From NCBI GenBank assembly GCA_039199225.1, contig JBCCSZ010000136.1:1-19694 (forward strand): a DNA stretch of 19,694 nucleotides, read 5' to 3'. This stretch comes from JBCCSZ01 sp039199225 (lineage in GTDB: Bacteria; Bacteroidota; Bacteroidia; Chitinophagales; Saprospiraceae). A program made the translations under genes and the position numbers. How positions within the stretch are numbered: position 1 is the stretch's first letter; each line of letters opens with the position of its first letter. This document shows, piece after piece, positions 3,016 to 11,843 of the stretch. The notes under the pieces were generated by a model that did no database searches, was not told the DNA's origin, and worked only from the letters and a program-made list of their open reading frames with translations.

Positions 3016-5928
3016 TCACTCCACCTCGATCATCCCACGTTGCCTTTGACCAAGGACAACCAATTCGTATGCATAGCGATTGGGTGGAATATCGTGGGTT
3101 AAGATGGTTTCCTTCTTTTGGGCATGGTGTTTCCAGTGGTGTTCTTTGATGGCGCGGCCGTCTCCGTCATAAATTCGAAAGACTGCGCGGCCCTCTGGAA
3201 TGGTACTCATGCGAATGTCCAATTGGTTGCGAATCTTAGCGGGCAAGCGCGCCAATAAGGGCTTTTCTGAGCTTGTTGTCATGGAGGCTAGGGCATGTTT
3301 TAAAAGACTTCCTCTCAAAGCTTTTCCTTGGACGGTTTCCAGTGGGAAGGCGAAATACACTAAACCATAGCTGCCATTGTAGCTCAAAGCCGCAGGCTGC
3401 CCACTTGGGTATTTGAGTAAAACCCTACTGCCATCAATGGGCTTAATCACATCTGGGGATTTCAAGGGATACATGCCATAGCGATTGTTCTTTAGATGTC
3501 CTTTCAGGAAAGTTTGGCTTTTGCCTTTGGGACTTTGAAACGATAGGTGTTTGGCATCGTCAGCCTGAAATTCTGCCTTTAGGTAGTCCCGATAGAAATC
3601 TCGGCCATTGCCCTTGCGATCCAAATCATACCCGAGTTCAGAGCCAGAAATAATCAGATTGCCTCCTTGATCCAAGTAGCGACTCAGGCGAGCTTGCTCT
3701 CTGAGGCTCAGCGTCTGATCAGCAGTTGATTCTCGACCAACGAACCAGTTGACGTAAGCATAATTGGACAGGGTGGTGATGCCGTCTACGATGGCCTCAT
3801 TGGAAGCACCATCAAATGGTATGTCGCAACGCTCCGCCGCTTCTGCATGCTCGGCCATGTAATCAAAATTATTCATACGATCCAAAAACAAGCGATGTAC
3901 TTTGACAGGGCGTGAATAGCTGGATAAGCGATGACGAGCTTGAAAACTGAGCCCTCGGTTGAGCCGATCGTATCCGTCTACGATGAGCAGTTTTTCTCCT
4001 TGGCTTTTAGCAGCTGGTGTTCGTACTGCCAGGACAGAAGAAGGAAAGGACTCCCCTCCTTTATTGACGGCTGCCACTCTGAAATAGTAAGTTGTCGAAG
4101 GAGCTAAGCCATCGAATGTCCATTCCGTTTTGGATGTTTCCGCGTAGTCCGCAAATGCCTTTCCATGTTGGCTGATATAGATTTTGTAAGAGGCAGCCTT
4201 GCTTCCCAATTCTCCTCCAAACAAGGGCGCTTTCCAGGAAACCTTGATCCTTTTGGGTCCTTGACTTTGCGCATAGATATGCGTTGGCGTTTCGGGTAAA
4301 TAGACGGGATATTCATTGTTCTTTTGAGCAAAGTAGCGAACGATGCCTTTGTAAATCCCTCGGGCTGCAAGCTGTCGAAACTGAGGCTCCGTGAGGTCTT
4401 TGGCATCTGAGGCATGGTCGTGGAAGGCCAATTCCAACAGCACGCCAGGCATTTTTTTGAGGGAACGCAACTCTCCAAAGTCTGCTCTTTTCCGACCACG
4501 ATCTTTCCAGTTCTTGCGCCACCCCTGACGCAAGTCGGAAATCAACTGATCATGTACAGCTGCTTGCAGCCGTCGGGCGTCGGCAGTATGTCGATAAGCA
4601 TGCACATAAGATTCAGTACCACCAGGGCCGTTGGCATTGGTATGTAGGGAAAGGTAGATAGCATTGTTTTGCTCTTTTGGGTGTCCCTTGGCCAACTCCC
4701 ACTCTGCATAAAGCGGCCGAATGACGACATCGTTGACACATTTGGGATAACCCTGATAATGGGCATAATAACGGGCCGACTCTTCAAAACGAGGCGCTTG
4801 ACTGCTCTTGCCGCCATAACAATCTTTTTCACTCCCTTTGCCACCGCCAAAGCGTACAGCGTCTGCAATGACCGCCTGGCCCTTTTCAGTAGACAAATTA
4901 CTCAATTGCACGTACCCTTGGCGGCCTTTTTCAAAATAAAACTGACCAAGATATACCCAAGTATTACCGTGAACCTCTTGATTGATGCTCACCTCTGAAA
5001 CACCGCCAGCATGTGTAATTTTATACCGCGTGTCCACACTTCGGTTGAGCCCGCTGGTGTAATGGACAGAAACCCAATAGAGACCAGATTCCGGAATGTA
5101 GGGCTTAAAAGTAGCTGTAGCAGTCTCCTTTTTGCCACTAATAGCATAGCGATAACTGGCACCTTTATAACCCCGTGAACGGCTGTTGGCCCAGGCGCCT
5201 TTTTCTGTATAAGACGGCTTGCGATCGCGACAAGCAACAATCACCTCGTTGGGATTCATATCTCTTTCGCGAACCGTCCAGACATTCGCTCCAGCCTGAT
5301 AGAGATATTTCAATAAATGATAATTGACAAACTCGGCAGTTGTAAAATCCTCGACCAGGCCGTGTGTACAGCTCCGCTGGGTAGCAATGCCCCCCCGACG
5401 CGCATGCCAGCCATGCCCTGCACTCAACCAGACGGTCTTCCCCCTGAGCTGCCCATCTGGCTGCGCTGGATTTTTCAGCTTTACCCCTGAGCGGCGAACG
5501 ACCCCTTTGGTGGAAGGTAGGGGGTCCGCATTATTGTGAGCCAATGGCACGGGTGCTTCGTAAGTCTTCAAGAAGGAAGACAAAGCCACATATTGCCCAT
5601 CCACACTCTTGGCTTTTAGCTGCACCTCAGATAATTGAAAAGCGGAAAGCCCTCCTGAAAAAGACTCGACCATCAACTCATGGGTCATGTCGTCAAATTC
5701 GTGGGCTAAAAAGGCAGGAGAAAAATCAAATCTCAAGCTGACTTTACCATCGCGGGCTTTGATGGCGACCAAACGCGTGTCGGAAGGAACCGGCGCATAA
5801 CCTCCTTCGTCCATTTGTTTTAGATCTCTTAAAATGTCTTGTGCTTTTTGTTCCAAGCTTGGCGCTTGGGCATTGGCCATTCCCCATAGGCAGCACATAA
5901 AGATGCTCCAACTCAACATAACCTTCAT
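3016..5928 (-). CDS. Secreted N-acetylmuramoyl-L-alanine amidase, multidomain (golvesin insert, FN3, C-terminal sorting-like domain)
   Basis: This 970-residue exported protein probably cleaves the amide bond between muramic acid and the stem peptide. A signal peptide covers residues 1 to about 21 (cleavage after ANA or AQA). Amidase_3-like motifs are SAGHGWH (Zn ligand His172), VEDF with Glu193, LSLHTNA (His429) and LLELAF (Glu499). A golvesin/xanthan-lyase-like beta domain at about 255-362 is inserted inside the catalytic domain. A fibronectin type III domain is at 545-637. An alpha/beta domain at 646-880 (LLIVDGYDR, LSRYLDQGGNLIISGSE) resembles class I glutamine-amidotransferase-like folds. 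The end (about 890-970, FRIYDGDGRAI and IPPNRYAYELVVLG) resembles a type IX secretion type A sorting domain. Relatives in Bacteroidota are often labelled xanthan lyase; the amidase motifs argue for cell-wall work. It has a 137-bp upstream gap and AAAGGA 14 nt before the ATG. Confidence 0.85.
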   Translation of the reverse strand: MKVMLSWSIFMCCLWGMANAQAPSLEQKAQDILRDLKQMDEGGYAPVPSDTRLVAIKARDGKVSLRFDFSPAFLAHEFDDMTHELMVESFSGGLSAFQLSEVQLKAKSVDGQYVALSSFLKTYEAPVPLAHNNADPLPSTKGVVRRSGVKLKNPAQPDGQLRGKTVWLSAGHGWHARRGGIATQRSCTHGLVEDFTTAEFVNYHLLKYLYQAGANVWTVRERDMNPNEVIVACRDRKPSYTEKGAWANSRSRGYKGASYRYAISGKKETATATFKPYIPESGLYWVSVHYTSGLNRSVDTRYKITHAGGVSEVSINQEVHGNTWVYLGQFYFEKGRQGYVQLSNLSTEKGQAVIADAVRFGGGKGSEKDCYGGKSSQAPRFEESARYYAHYQGYPKCVNDVVIRPLYAEWELAKGHPKEQNNAIYLSLHTNANGPGGTESYVHAYRHTADARRLQAAVHDQLISDLRQGWRKNWKDRGRKRADFGELRSLKKMPGVLLELAFHDHASDAKDLTEPQFRQLAARGIYKGIVRYFAQKNNEYPVYLPETPTHIYAQSQGPKRIKVSWKAPLFGGELGSKAASYKIYISQHGKAFADYAETSKTEWTFDGLAPSTTYYFRVAAVNKGGESFPSSVLAVRTPAAKSQGEKLLIVDGYDRLNRGLSFQARHRLSSYSRPVKVHRLFLDRMNNFDYMAEHAEAAERCDIPFDGASNEAIVDGITTLSNYAYVNWFVGRESTADQTLSLREQARLSRYLDQGGNLIISGSELGYDLDRKGNGRDFYRDYLKAEFQADDAKHLSFQSPKGKSQTFLKGHLKNNRYGMYPLKSPDVIKPIDGSRVLLKYPSGQPAALSYNGSYGLVYFAFPLETVQGKALRGSLLKHALASMTTSSEKPLLARLPAKIRNQLDIRMSTIPEGRAVFRIYDGDGRAIKEHHWKHHAQKKETILTHDIPPNRYAYELVVLGQRQRGMIEVE

Positions 5929-6065
5929 AGTAAGTAAGTTTCCTTTTATTTACGATCAGGTAAAGGTTGGTATCTTTAAGTGCAGTTTTTAGTTAGAGGA
6001 TAATCAGATTATGATAATAAACTATTTGAGCAGAAAGAATATTGTGTGGCTAGCTGGTTCCCTAC

Positions 6066-7610
6066 CTACTTTACACCTTGCATCCAGTGCTTTATCCACG
6101 GGGACAGCAATAGGGCAACCAAGCCAATGAGCATGGAAAGGACGCCCAGCGAAGCGTAGACCGAGACATAGGAATAGAGCTGTTGAAAGGGAGCCTCCAT
6201 TACAGAGATGGCCTCATATTCCAAGCCGCTGACCACCTGAACGATTTCACCGACAAATCCCTTTGAAAAGACATTAACCTCCCCTTGTTCAACGGTCGTC
6301 AACTGAGCAATTTTACCTGCAAAAAAATGACCGAAAAAATTGGAGGAAAACCATACGCCCATTATAAAAGCAACATACTTAGCAGGTGATAATTCTGTCA
6401 TTTTAGATAGCCCGATGGGCGACAGGAACAGCTCTCCAACTGTGAGAATAAAATAGCCCAACAAGAGGTAAAACATCGGAGTTTGTGCCAAATCATCCAT
6501 CTGCCGGGAAGACATTGCAAAGACAACAAAACCCAAGCCCAATAGTAGCAAACCAATTCCAAATTTAGCAGCAGAATTTGGGTTGAGATTTCGGCGCGTG
6601 AGAAAGGACCACAGCATGGAAAAGGGAATGGCCAACAAAATGATGAAGGTACTGTTGATGCTGTTTGTTTGAGCGGCATTGAGTCCCACAAGTCGGACGT
6701 TGCGATCGGCAAAAAGGGTGAGTGAACTGCCGGCCTGCTCAAAGATGGCCCAAAATAAGGTGGCCAAAATGGTGAAGTAGACGATGACCAATAAACGCTG
6801 TTTTTCAATGGCAGTTGCCAAGCGATAGATGCGGATGACAGCCGCCATCAACAGAAAAATGACCACCCATACCAAATAATGTTCAAATTGATAGTAGTAA
6901 ATCATCAAAGCGATGAATGGCACCGCTAAGAAAGAACCGATGGTCACTTGTGCGCCCTTGTTGAAGCCAAGGAAGCGTTGATCGTAGCGCTGCTTATCTG
7001 GTATCAGCCCCTCCTGGCCAAAGACTTTTGCATGGCTGCCTCGGAAAAAGAAAATCAAGCCGACGATCATACCAATGCCTGCCAACACGAAGCCATAGTG
7101 CCAACCATAAGCCTCGGCCAACCAAGCGCAGAGCAAGGGGGCGATGGCTCCTCCCAGATTCACACCAAGATAAAAAATCGTAAAACCAGAATCGCGGCGC
7201 ACATCCCCATCGGCGTAGAGCTTACCAACTAAGGAAGAAATATTGGGTTTGAAAAAACCATTGCCTACAATAATCAATGCTAGAGAAGTATAGAAGAAAA
7301 CAGGCTCTTCGATGGTCAATACAAAGTGGCCCAGCGCCATCAACAAACCGCCCAGCATGATGCCTTTGCGGTAGCCAATGAGTTGGTCGGCGATGATGCC
7401 ACCAATGGTTGGTGTGATGTAAACCAAAGACATATAGGCAGCATAAATACCAAAAGACATATTATCAGAAAACAACAATTGCTTGGTCATGTACAGCGTG
7501 AGTAAGGCACGCATGCCGTAAAAGGAGAAGCGTTCCCACAACTCTGCAAAAAACAAGTAGTAAAGGCCCCTTGGATGGCCCATCAGATCGGAGGATTGGG
7601 TAGAAGTCAT
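6066..7610 (-). CDS. POT/PTR2-family proton-coupled peptide transporter
   Basis: An inner-membrane symporter of 514 residues, the usual POT length, with 12-14 predicted helices. It imports di- and tripeptides with protons. The family ExxERF motif is at residues 23-28 (ELWERF), where the acidic and arginine residues couple protons. The PTR2 signature follows in the second helix pair region: GNGFFKPNISSLVGKLY and then the GFTIFYLGVNLGGAIAPLL block. A late helix has the typical GELFLSPIGLSKMTELSPAK segment. It lies 103 bp downstream of the seven-helix protein on the same strand, so it may have its own promoter or be the end of that operon. Substrate range cannot be read from sequence. Confidence 0.93.
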   Translation of the reverse strand: MTSTQSSDLMGHPRGLYYLFFAELWERFSFYGMRALLTLYMTKQLLFSDNMSFGIYAAYMSLVYITPTIGGIIADQLIGYRKGIMLGGLLMALGHFVLTIEEPVFFYTSLALIIVGNGFFKPNISSLVGKLYADGDVRRDSGFTIFYLGVNLGGAIAPLLCAWLAEAYGWHYGFVLAGIGMIVGLIFFFRGSHAKVFGQEGLIPDKQRYDQRFLGFNKGAQVTIGSFLAVPFIALMIYYYQFEHYLVWVVIFLLMAAVIRIYRLATAIEKQRLLVIVYFTILATLFWAIFEQAGSSLTLFADRNVRLVGLNAAQTNSINSTFIILLAIPFSMLWSFLTRRNLNPNSAAKFGIGLLLLGLGFVVFAMSSRQMDDLAQTPMFYLLLGYFILTVGELFLSPIGLSKMTELSPAKYVAFIMGVWFSSNFFGHFFAGKIAQLTTVEQGEVNVFSKGFVGEIVQVVSGLEYEAISVMEAPFQQLYSYVSVYASLGVLSMLIGLVALLLSPWIKHWMQGVK

Positions 7611-7713
7611 AAGGATTTAGTTTTGGGGAAAACTATCCTCTTTGTGTCAGCCCAGCCAACAGCGTCGTAAAAAATCGCAAAAAATAATGGTCTGTGATTA
7701 AGTGTATGTGGAA

Positions 7714-8874
7714 TTACAATTGATTACAAAGAGTGCTATACTCCTGATTATCAGCTGTTTTTACGAATTCTTCCAGCAGTGTGGAATCAATTCGAATGTT
7801 TTCGGGTACAACGCGGAGGCGATACTGCCCCTGCCCCAGAAAGGTAAATAAATCGCGGCGATCCAGTTTTTGAACATCCTCCAATTCCAAAATATCGTTG
7901 AGGTTTTCGAGTATGCGACTGAGGTAAGATTGGTTCTTGATCTCTCCTCCAGCATGCACGCCAATGCTTTGGCTTTCGCCGGCTCCATACTTGCGACGCA
8001 CTGCAAATTTGAAGAGGTTTTTGTACTGGGTAGTCTTCGCACCGAAGTCTATGACCTTATCGTATACGCCTTTGGAGGGAATGGTCAGTTTGACCAGCGA
8101 CCAATCCAAAAATTTAATCGACATTTCATTTGGACGCGGCGCACTGGCCAAGCGAATGACCCAACTGGTGGCCAATACCAGGAAAATGGAAATCAAAGAG
8201 GTTTTTGCAATGATCTTCAAAAGGTTATTGGTAAAGCCATTGTCCAGTTGCAAAAAGACTTCTGGCAATTGGGATATGAACATCAAAACGATGACCAGCA
8301 CAGAAATGTAGGCCACCACCTTTAGGCCCCGTTGAACGAAGGTCCGGTAGAAGGAAAGGACCAATAAAAAAGACAAAAATCCGGAGAGGACCAAGTCCGG
8401 CATGCTGCTGATACGCATATTTTGCACCAGATTGTTTTCCCCCAAAAACTGCGGTAACATCAAGGTCAATGCCGAGACACCGATGATGACAAAGATGATC
8501 TTTTTGATGTTTTTTTGATTGTGATAGATAAAGGCCGGAGCATGGTAAAAATAAAACAGCGCCAGCAAAAGGAAGAGGTTGTTTAAGGTCGAAAAAAGGT
8601 TGATGCCCAATTGGTAGGAAATACTGCCGGTCCACATGAATGCATGTCCGATGTAGGCCCAACCACCCGATAACACCCAGACAAACATGGCCATGCTCAA
8701 ATGCAACAGACCCTTGTCGACCCGCTTTTGCGAATCGTCTTCCTCTAAAATCTGGCGGAAGCGCTTTCGGATGTTGTACCAGATGGCCAACAAAAGGATG
8801 GCTCCGGTTAGAGAGATAAATATGTGCGCAAGATTGTGAAATTTAGCTACCTCCGGCATAAATGCGATTGTCAA
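7714..8874 (-). CDS. Seven-helix membrane protein with a C-terminal soluble domain
   Basis: I do not recognise this 386-residue protein. Hydrophobic segments lie at about 14-34, 57-79, 88-110, 124-144, 159-179, 185-206 and 218-241. This 7TM block is followed by a soluble tail of about 145 residues. The layout recalls bacterial 7TM sensor modules with a cytoplasmic output domain, but the tail shows no histidine kinase, GGDEF or DNA-binding motif that I can see. Its conserved-looking parts are the MSIKFLDWSLVKLTIPSKGVYDK block (251-273), a helical stretch YLSRILENLNDILELEDVQ and the DLFTFLGQGQYRLRVVPENI end. The start is 10 bp after the decarboxylase stop, so the two are almost certainly co-transcribed. 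Confidence 0.8.
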   Translation of the reverse strand: MTIAFMPEVAKFHNLAHIFISLTGAILLLAIWYNIRKRFRQILEEDDSQKRVDKGLLHLSMAMFVWVLSGGWAYIGHAFMWTGSISYQLGINLFSTLNNLFLLLALFYFYHAPAFIYHNQKNIKKIIFVIIGVSALTLMLPQFLGENNLVQNMRISSMPDLVLSGFLSFLLVLSFYRTFVQRGLKVVAYISVLVIVLMFISQLPEVFLQLDNGFTNNLLKIIAKTSLISIFLVLATSWVIRLASAPRPNEMSIKFLDWSLVKLTIPSKGVYDKVIDFGAKTTQYKNLFKFAVRRKYGAGESQSIGVHAGGEIKNQSYLSRILENLNDILELEDVQKLDRRDLFTFLGQGQYRLRVVPENIRIDSTLLEEFVKTADNQEYSTLCNQL

Positions 8875-8884
8875 CTTGGGTGAT

Positions 8885-10330
8885 TCAGGCGTTTTCCAAC
8901 AGTTTTGAAACGACCATTCGAATACAAGATAACAATTCTTCGAAATCCGAAGGCTTTGAAAAAGGATTCATCAAGGCAACGCGCAAATACTGTTTGCCCC
9001 TCAGCTGGGTCGATACAATGTAAAAGCGCCCATCCTCCAATAGCTGTTGGCGAATATGCCGATTCAACTCATTTGTTTGCTCGTCCGATAAATCCCCTTC
9101 TGGTATATATCTGAAGCAGACAATATTGGCGTCCGGCTGCTCCACAGCCCCTTCGAAATCGCTTGCTGCAACTATCAGCTTGGCAAACTGCCGACCCGAA
9201 TCGTAGAGGGTATCGACAAATTGCTCGAAGACTGCCAGCCCGTACATTTTGTAAAGGGTATAAAAACGCAAGCTCATCATCAGCTTGGTGCATTCAAAGG
9301 TACGTCGGGCCAGGTTGTGCCACTCCTCTTGCTTGGAACGCGCCCACAAGTATTGAGCTTTCTGGCTAAAGGTCGCGTAGGCATCCTGACCCTTCCGAAA
9401 CAACAAGGCCGTTGCCACCGAAGGAGTCATCAACATCTTGTGGCAATCGATTGCTACAGAGTCGGCCCTTTCGATGCCCTTCAAGAGGTGCTTGTACTTG
9501 GCCGAAAAAATAGCCGCTCCGCCGTGTGCACCATCTACATGGAACCACAATTGATGCTGTTCCGCAAAATCTGCCAATGCTTCCAGATCATCATAAGCAC
9601 CTGTCGAAGTAGAAGGCGCACTTCCCACCAAAGCAATCACTCGCAGCCCCTTTGTGAGGGCTTGTTGATAGCATTGTTCCAACTGCTCTACCCGGATTTT
9701 ATAGCGATCGTCGACCGGTACTTTCACAATGCCTTCGGAGCCCATGCCCATGATGCGCACCGCTCGGTCAACACAGTAATGGGCTTCCTCGGATACCAGG
9801 ATGGCCGTCCGCTCTTTCAGCCCCTCCGTCCACACATCCCCATTGGATTTTAGCTGACGAGCGCAAAGCAAGGCCGTCAAATTGGCTAGGGTCCCCCCGG
9901 ACGTCAAAAAGCCATCCGATGCCTCCCCAAACCCGATGGTTTTATTGAATACATCGACCACCACCTTTTCAATGGCAGTACCTGCCTGCCCCATTTCGTA
10001 TACCCCCATCCCATTGTTGAGGGCCGCATCGAGCAGAGAAGTCAACGCAGCCATTGGAGCAGGAACGGAGATTTGATGTCCCATGTAGCGGGGATGGTGT
10101 AGGTGAATGCTGTTTTTGAGGATGTCGGCAAAGAGTTGTTCTGGCTTGTCGGCATCTGCTTCGTAGGCGTGCCAGTAGGCCCTGGCGGCCTCTGGTTGTT
10201 GCCAATCGATGACAGGCTGTTCTGGCCTTGTAGCCATTTGGCCCATGTGATCGGCGAGCAGATCGATCAGTGCATGCCCAGCCCGGCGAAAGGCTTCCGG
10301 ATCGTAGGCTGTATTGAGTAAGTCCTTCAT
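8885..10330 (-). CDS. PLP-dependent group II amino acid decarboxylase
   Basis: A 481-residue cytoplasmic enzyme of the Pyridoxal_deC family (aromatic-L-amino-acid, glutamate, histidine and diaminobutyrate decarboxylases). Landmarks are the substrate-side HHPRYMGHQISVP at 78-90, the phosphate-binding TSGGTLANLTAL at 143-154, SEEAHYCVDRA with PLP-stacking His184 at 180-190, HVDGAHGG with Asp266 (pyridine nitrogen) at 264-271, and SVAIDCHKML with the Schiff-base Lys298. The C-terminal RGKQYLRVALMNPFS is typical. All cofactor residues are present. The precise substrate is not determined by these motifs; the aromatic amino acid and 2,4-diaminobutyrate branches are the likeliest. It starts 18 bp after the DUF6090-like gene and ends 10 bp before the 7TM gene, so it sits in a tight operon. 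Confidence 0.92.
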   Translation of the reverse strand: MKDLLNTAYDPEAFRRAGHALIDLLADHMGQMATRPEQPVIDWQQPEAARAYWHAYEADADKPEQLFADILKNSIHLHHPRYMGHQISVPAPMAALTSLLDAALNNGMGVYEMGQAGTAIEKVVVDVFNKTIGFGEASDGFLTSGGTLANLTALLCARQLKSNGDVWTEGLKERTAILVSEEAHYCVDRAVRIMGMGSEGIVKVPVDDRYKIRVEQLEQCYQQALTKGLRVIALVGSAPSTSTGAYDDLEALADFAEQHQLWFHVDGAHGGAAIFSAKYKHLLKGIERADSVAIDCHKMLMTPSVATALLFRKGQDAYATFSQKAQYLWARSKQEEWHNLARRTFECTKLMMSLRFYTLYKMYGLAVFEQFVDTLYDSGRQFAKLIVAASDFEGAVEQPDANIVCFRYIPEGDLSDEQTNELNRHIRQQLLEDGRFYIVSTQLRGKQYLRVALMNPFSKPSDFEELLSCIRMVVSKLLENA

Positions 10331-10348
10331 TTGATGATCATTAGAGCG

Positions 10349-11005
10349 TTACAAAGCTTCCTGCAAGCTTTTTTTGAGGGCTTCGGTTTGTTCGATCCCC
10401 GACTTGGAGGTTTTAATGGCAATGTTGTAGGTGCCGTACAAAGCATTGATGATGTTCCTTAATTCTTTTTTATCAAAAAACGCATATTCATTTTTTGAAT
10501 AGATGGCGTCGTAATCCACATGATACATAATAAAATCGCCAAAATATTTTTCGTGAATCTTGTTTTGTCGCTCATAATCCAATTGGATAATGGGATGATT
10601 GGAGTAATGGGCTTCAATTTCTTTTTGTAGATTGATGTCGTCCAGCAAATTGACATGACCAGAATTGACCAGGGTTTTGTAGGTGATGTCGTTGGGCAGA
10701 AAATTGACGATTTGCGCCAGCCTGAAAAGCTTCTGTGCTGTTGTGTCGCGGCCGGGCATTTTTCGATATAAATGAGGTCTTATGGCAGCAATATCTTGGA
10801 CCTTCCGCTCGAATGATGCGATGTTTTCACGGAGGTGCAAAGTCTCTGCATCCAAGTCCTTTAACATACTTTCCAGATAGGTTGTTCGGAGCTTTCGGTC
10901 CTTATTGCCGGATGCCCAGCGATTCAGCCCAAAGGCAATGCTGATTCCGATGATGACGATGATGATTTCGCCAATGGCATAGCGCCAGTTGATTTTTCGT
11001 AGCAT
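10349..11005 (-). CDS. DUF6090-like single-pass membrane protein
   Basis: The chosen ATG at 11005 gives 218 residues starting MLRKINWRYAIGE and leaves 13 bp after the upstream GNAT stop. An ATG at 11038 would add 11 residues and overlap that gene by 20 bp. The N-terminus, RYAIGEIIIVIIGISIAFGLNRW, is a single helix (about 8-27) of the kind typical of Bacteroidota DUF6090 proteins (IGEI.LVVIGI.IAL.INNW). A charged, mainly helical periplasmic part follows, about 190 residues. No catalytic motif is visible. Function is unknown. It is embedded between a GNAT gene and the decarboxylase in a compact operon. Confidence 0.8.
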   Translation of the reverse strand: MLRKINWRYAIGEIIIVIIGISIAFGLNRWASGNKDRKLRTTYLESMLKDLDAETLHLRENIASFERKVQDIAAIRPHLYRKMPGRDTTAQKLFRLAQIVNFLPNDITYKTLVNSGHVNLLDDINLQKEIEAHYSNHPIIQLDYERQNKIHEKYFGDFIMYHVDYDAIYSKNEYAFFDKKELRNIINALYGTYNIAIKTSKSGIEQTEALKKSLQEAL

Positions 11006-11018
11006 ATATATTGATGTT

Positions 11019-11801
11019 TTATCCAATGTATCCACCAATCCGGCTGAAGACCATCTTGGGCTGGCGGACCACTGGCGCTCCTATGAGCATGAAAGTCGCC
11101 ATTCTAAAAGGCTCCCCGGATTTTGCGCGGAGGTACTCGACCAAGGGTAAATTTGCCTCTGGCACAACAACATAGGGCTTGCCATCCGCATTTCGTTTTC
11201 CCAGTAAAGACAAACCTGCCTCCCAGGTCTTAGCCACGACCAAACCTTCTCCCAAGGAAGGAATGTAAAAGCCCCGCACTTCATTGTCATCCACATATAC
11301 TAGGCAGCCTTCCAAATGATTGAGGAGAATGACCTGTCGCTCATCTCCACTGGCCTGCCGATCCATCTCCAAGACGATCTGCCGTTCTGCCGGCTGGATC
11401 AAGCGAATTTTTTCCGTTGATTGTTCCGTAAAATTCGCTTCGAAAAAGAGGTAGCGTCCAATGGTCTGGAAGCCCAATTTTTCATAAAGCGGCAAACCTT
11501 TGGGTGTGGCCAATAAATACTGAGGACGGGTGCCTGCCTTTTGTATCAAAGTCTGCATAATCTGTTTGCCCAACCCCCTTCGCCGATAGGCTGGATGAAC
11601 AATGACATTACCAATCCAGACAGATGTTGCCAGGTAGATCAGTTCCCCTACCGCCACGATCTGCCCATCCCATTCTATCTTAACGGCCTCAAAATAATCG
11701 TGGGCAATGTGGGTGCGAAAAACCAAGCGAATGTCACTACTCCATTCTGGAGGTTGTAGCGGAGTAAGGGCATCGATATCTTGTGCGGTAAGGGGCAACA
11801 T
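11019..11801 (-). CDS. GNAT N-acetyltransferase with YitH-like C-terminal domain
   Basis: A 260-residue cytoplasmic protein. Residues about 1-120 form a GNAT fold: strand VGELIYLATSVWIGNVIVHP leads into acetyl-CoA motif A, VIVHPAYRRRGLGKQ at 66-80, with the R-x-x-G-x-G pyrophosphate loop at 73-78. PLYEKLGFQTIGRY at 104-117 is motif B. The C-terminal half (about 125-260) ends with the VYLRAKS...RMATFMLIGAP type segment seen in Acetyltransf_18 (YitH/HdeF-like) proteins. The acceptor substrate is unknown. It is the first gene of the tight block leading to the decarboxylase, 42 bp downstream of the MtfA-like peptidase gene. Confidence 0.88.
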   Translation of the reverse strand: MLPLTAQDIDALTPLQPPEWSSDIRLVFRTHIAHDYFEAVKIEWDGQIVAVGELIYLATSVWIGNVIVHPAYRRRGLGKQIMQTLIQKAGTRPQYLLATPKGLPLYEKLGFQTIGRYLFFEANFTEQSTEKIRLIQPAERQIVLEMDRQASGDERQVILLNHLEGCLVYVDDNEVRGFYIPSLGEGLVVAKTWEAGLSLLGKRNADGKPYVVVPEANLPLVEYLRAKSGEPFRMATFMLIGAPVVRQPKMVFSRIGGYIG

Positions 11802-11843
11802 ATGGCTAAATATCTGAAACGTACACTTGCAAACTTATCCGGA

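Noticed and set aside
2643..3149. 168-codon plus-strand open frame after ung
   Set aside because: It overlaps the end of ung and the hairpin array, and its middle is repeated translation of the repeats.
6046..6058. GCTAGC-centred inverted repeat after the transporter gene as a terminator
   Set aside because: The stem is short and there is no T-run on the relevant strand.
9221..9853. 210-codon plus-strand open frame
   Set aside because: It is antisense to the decarboxylase, whose motifs are clear.
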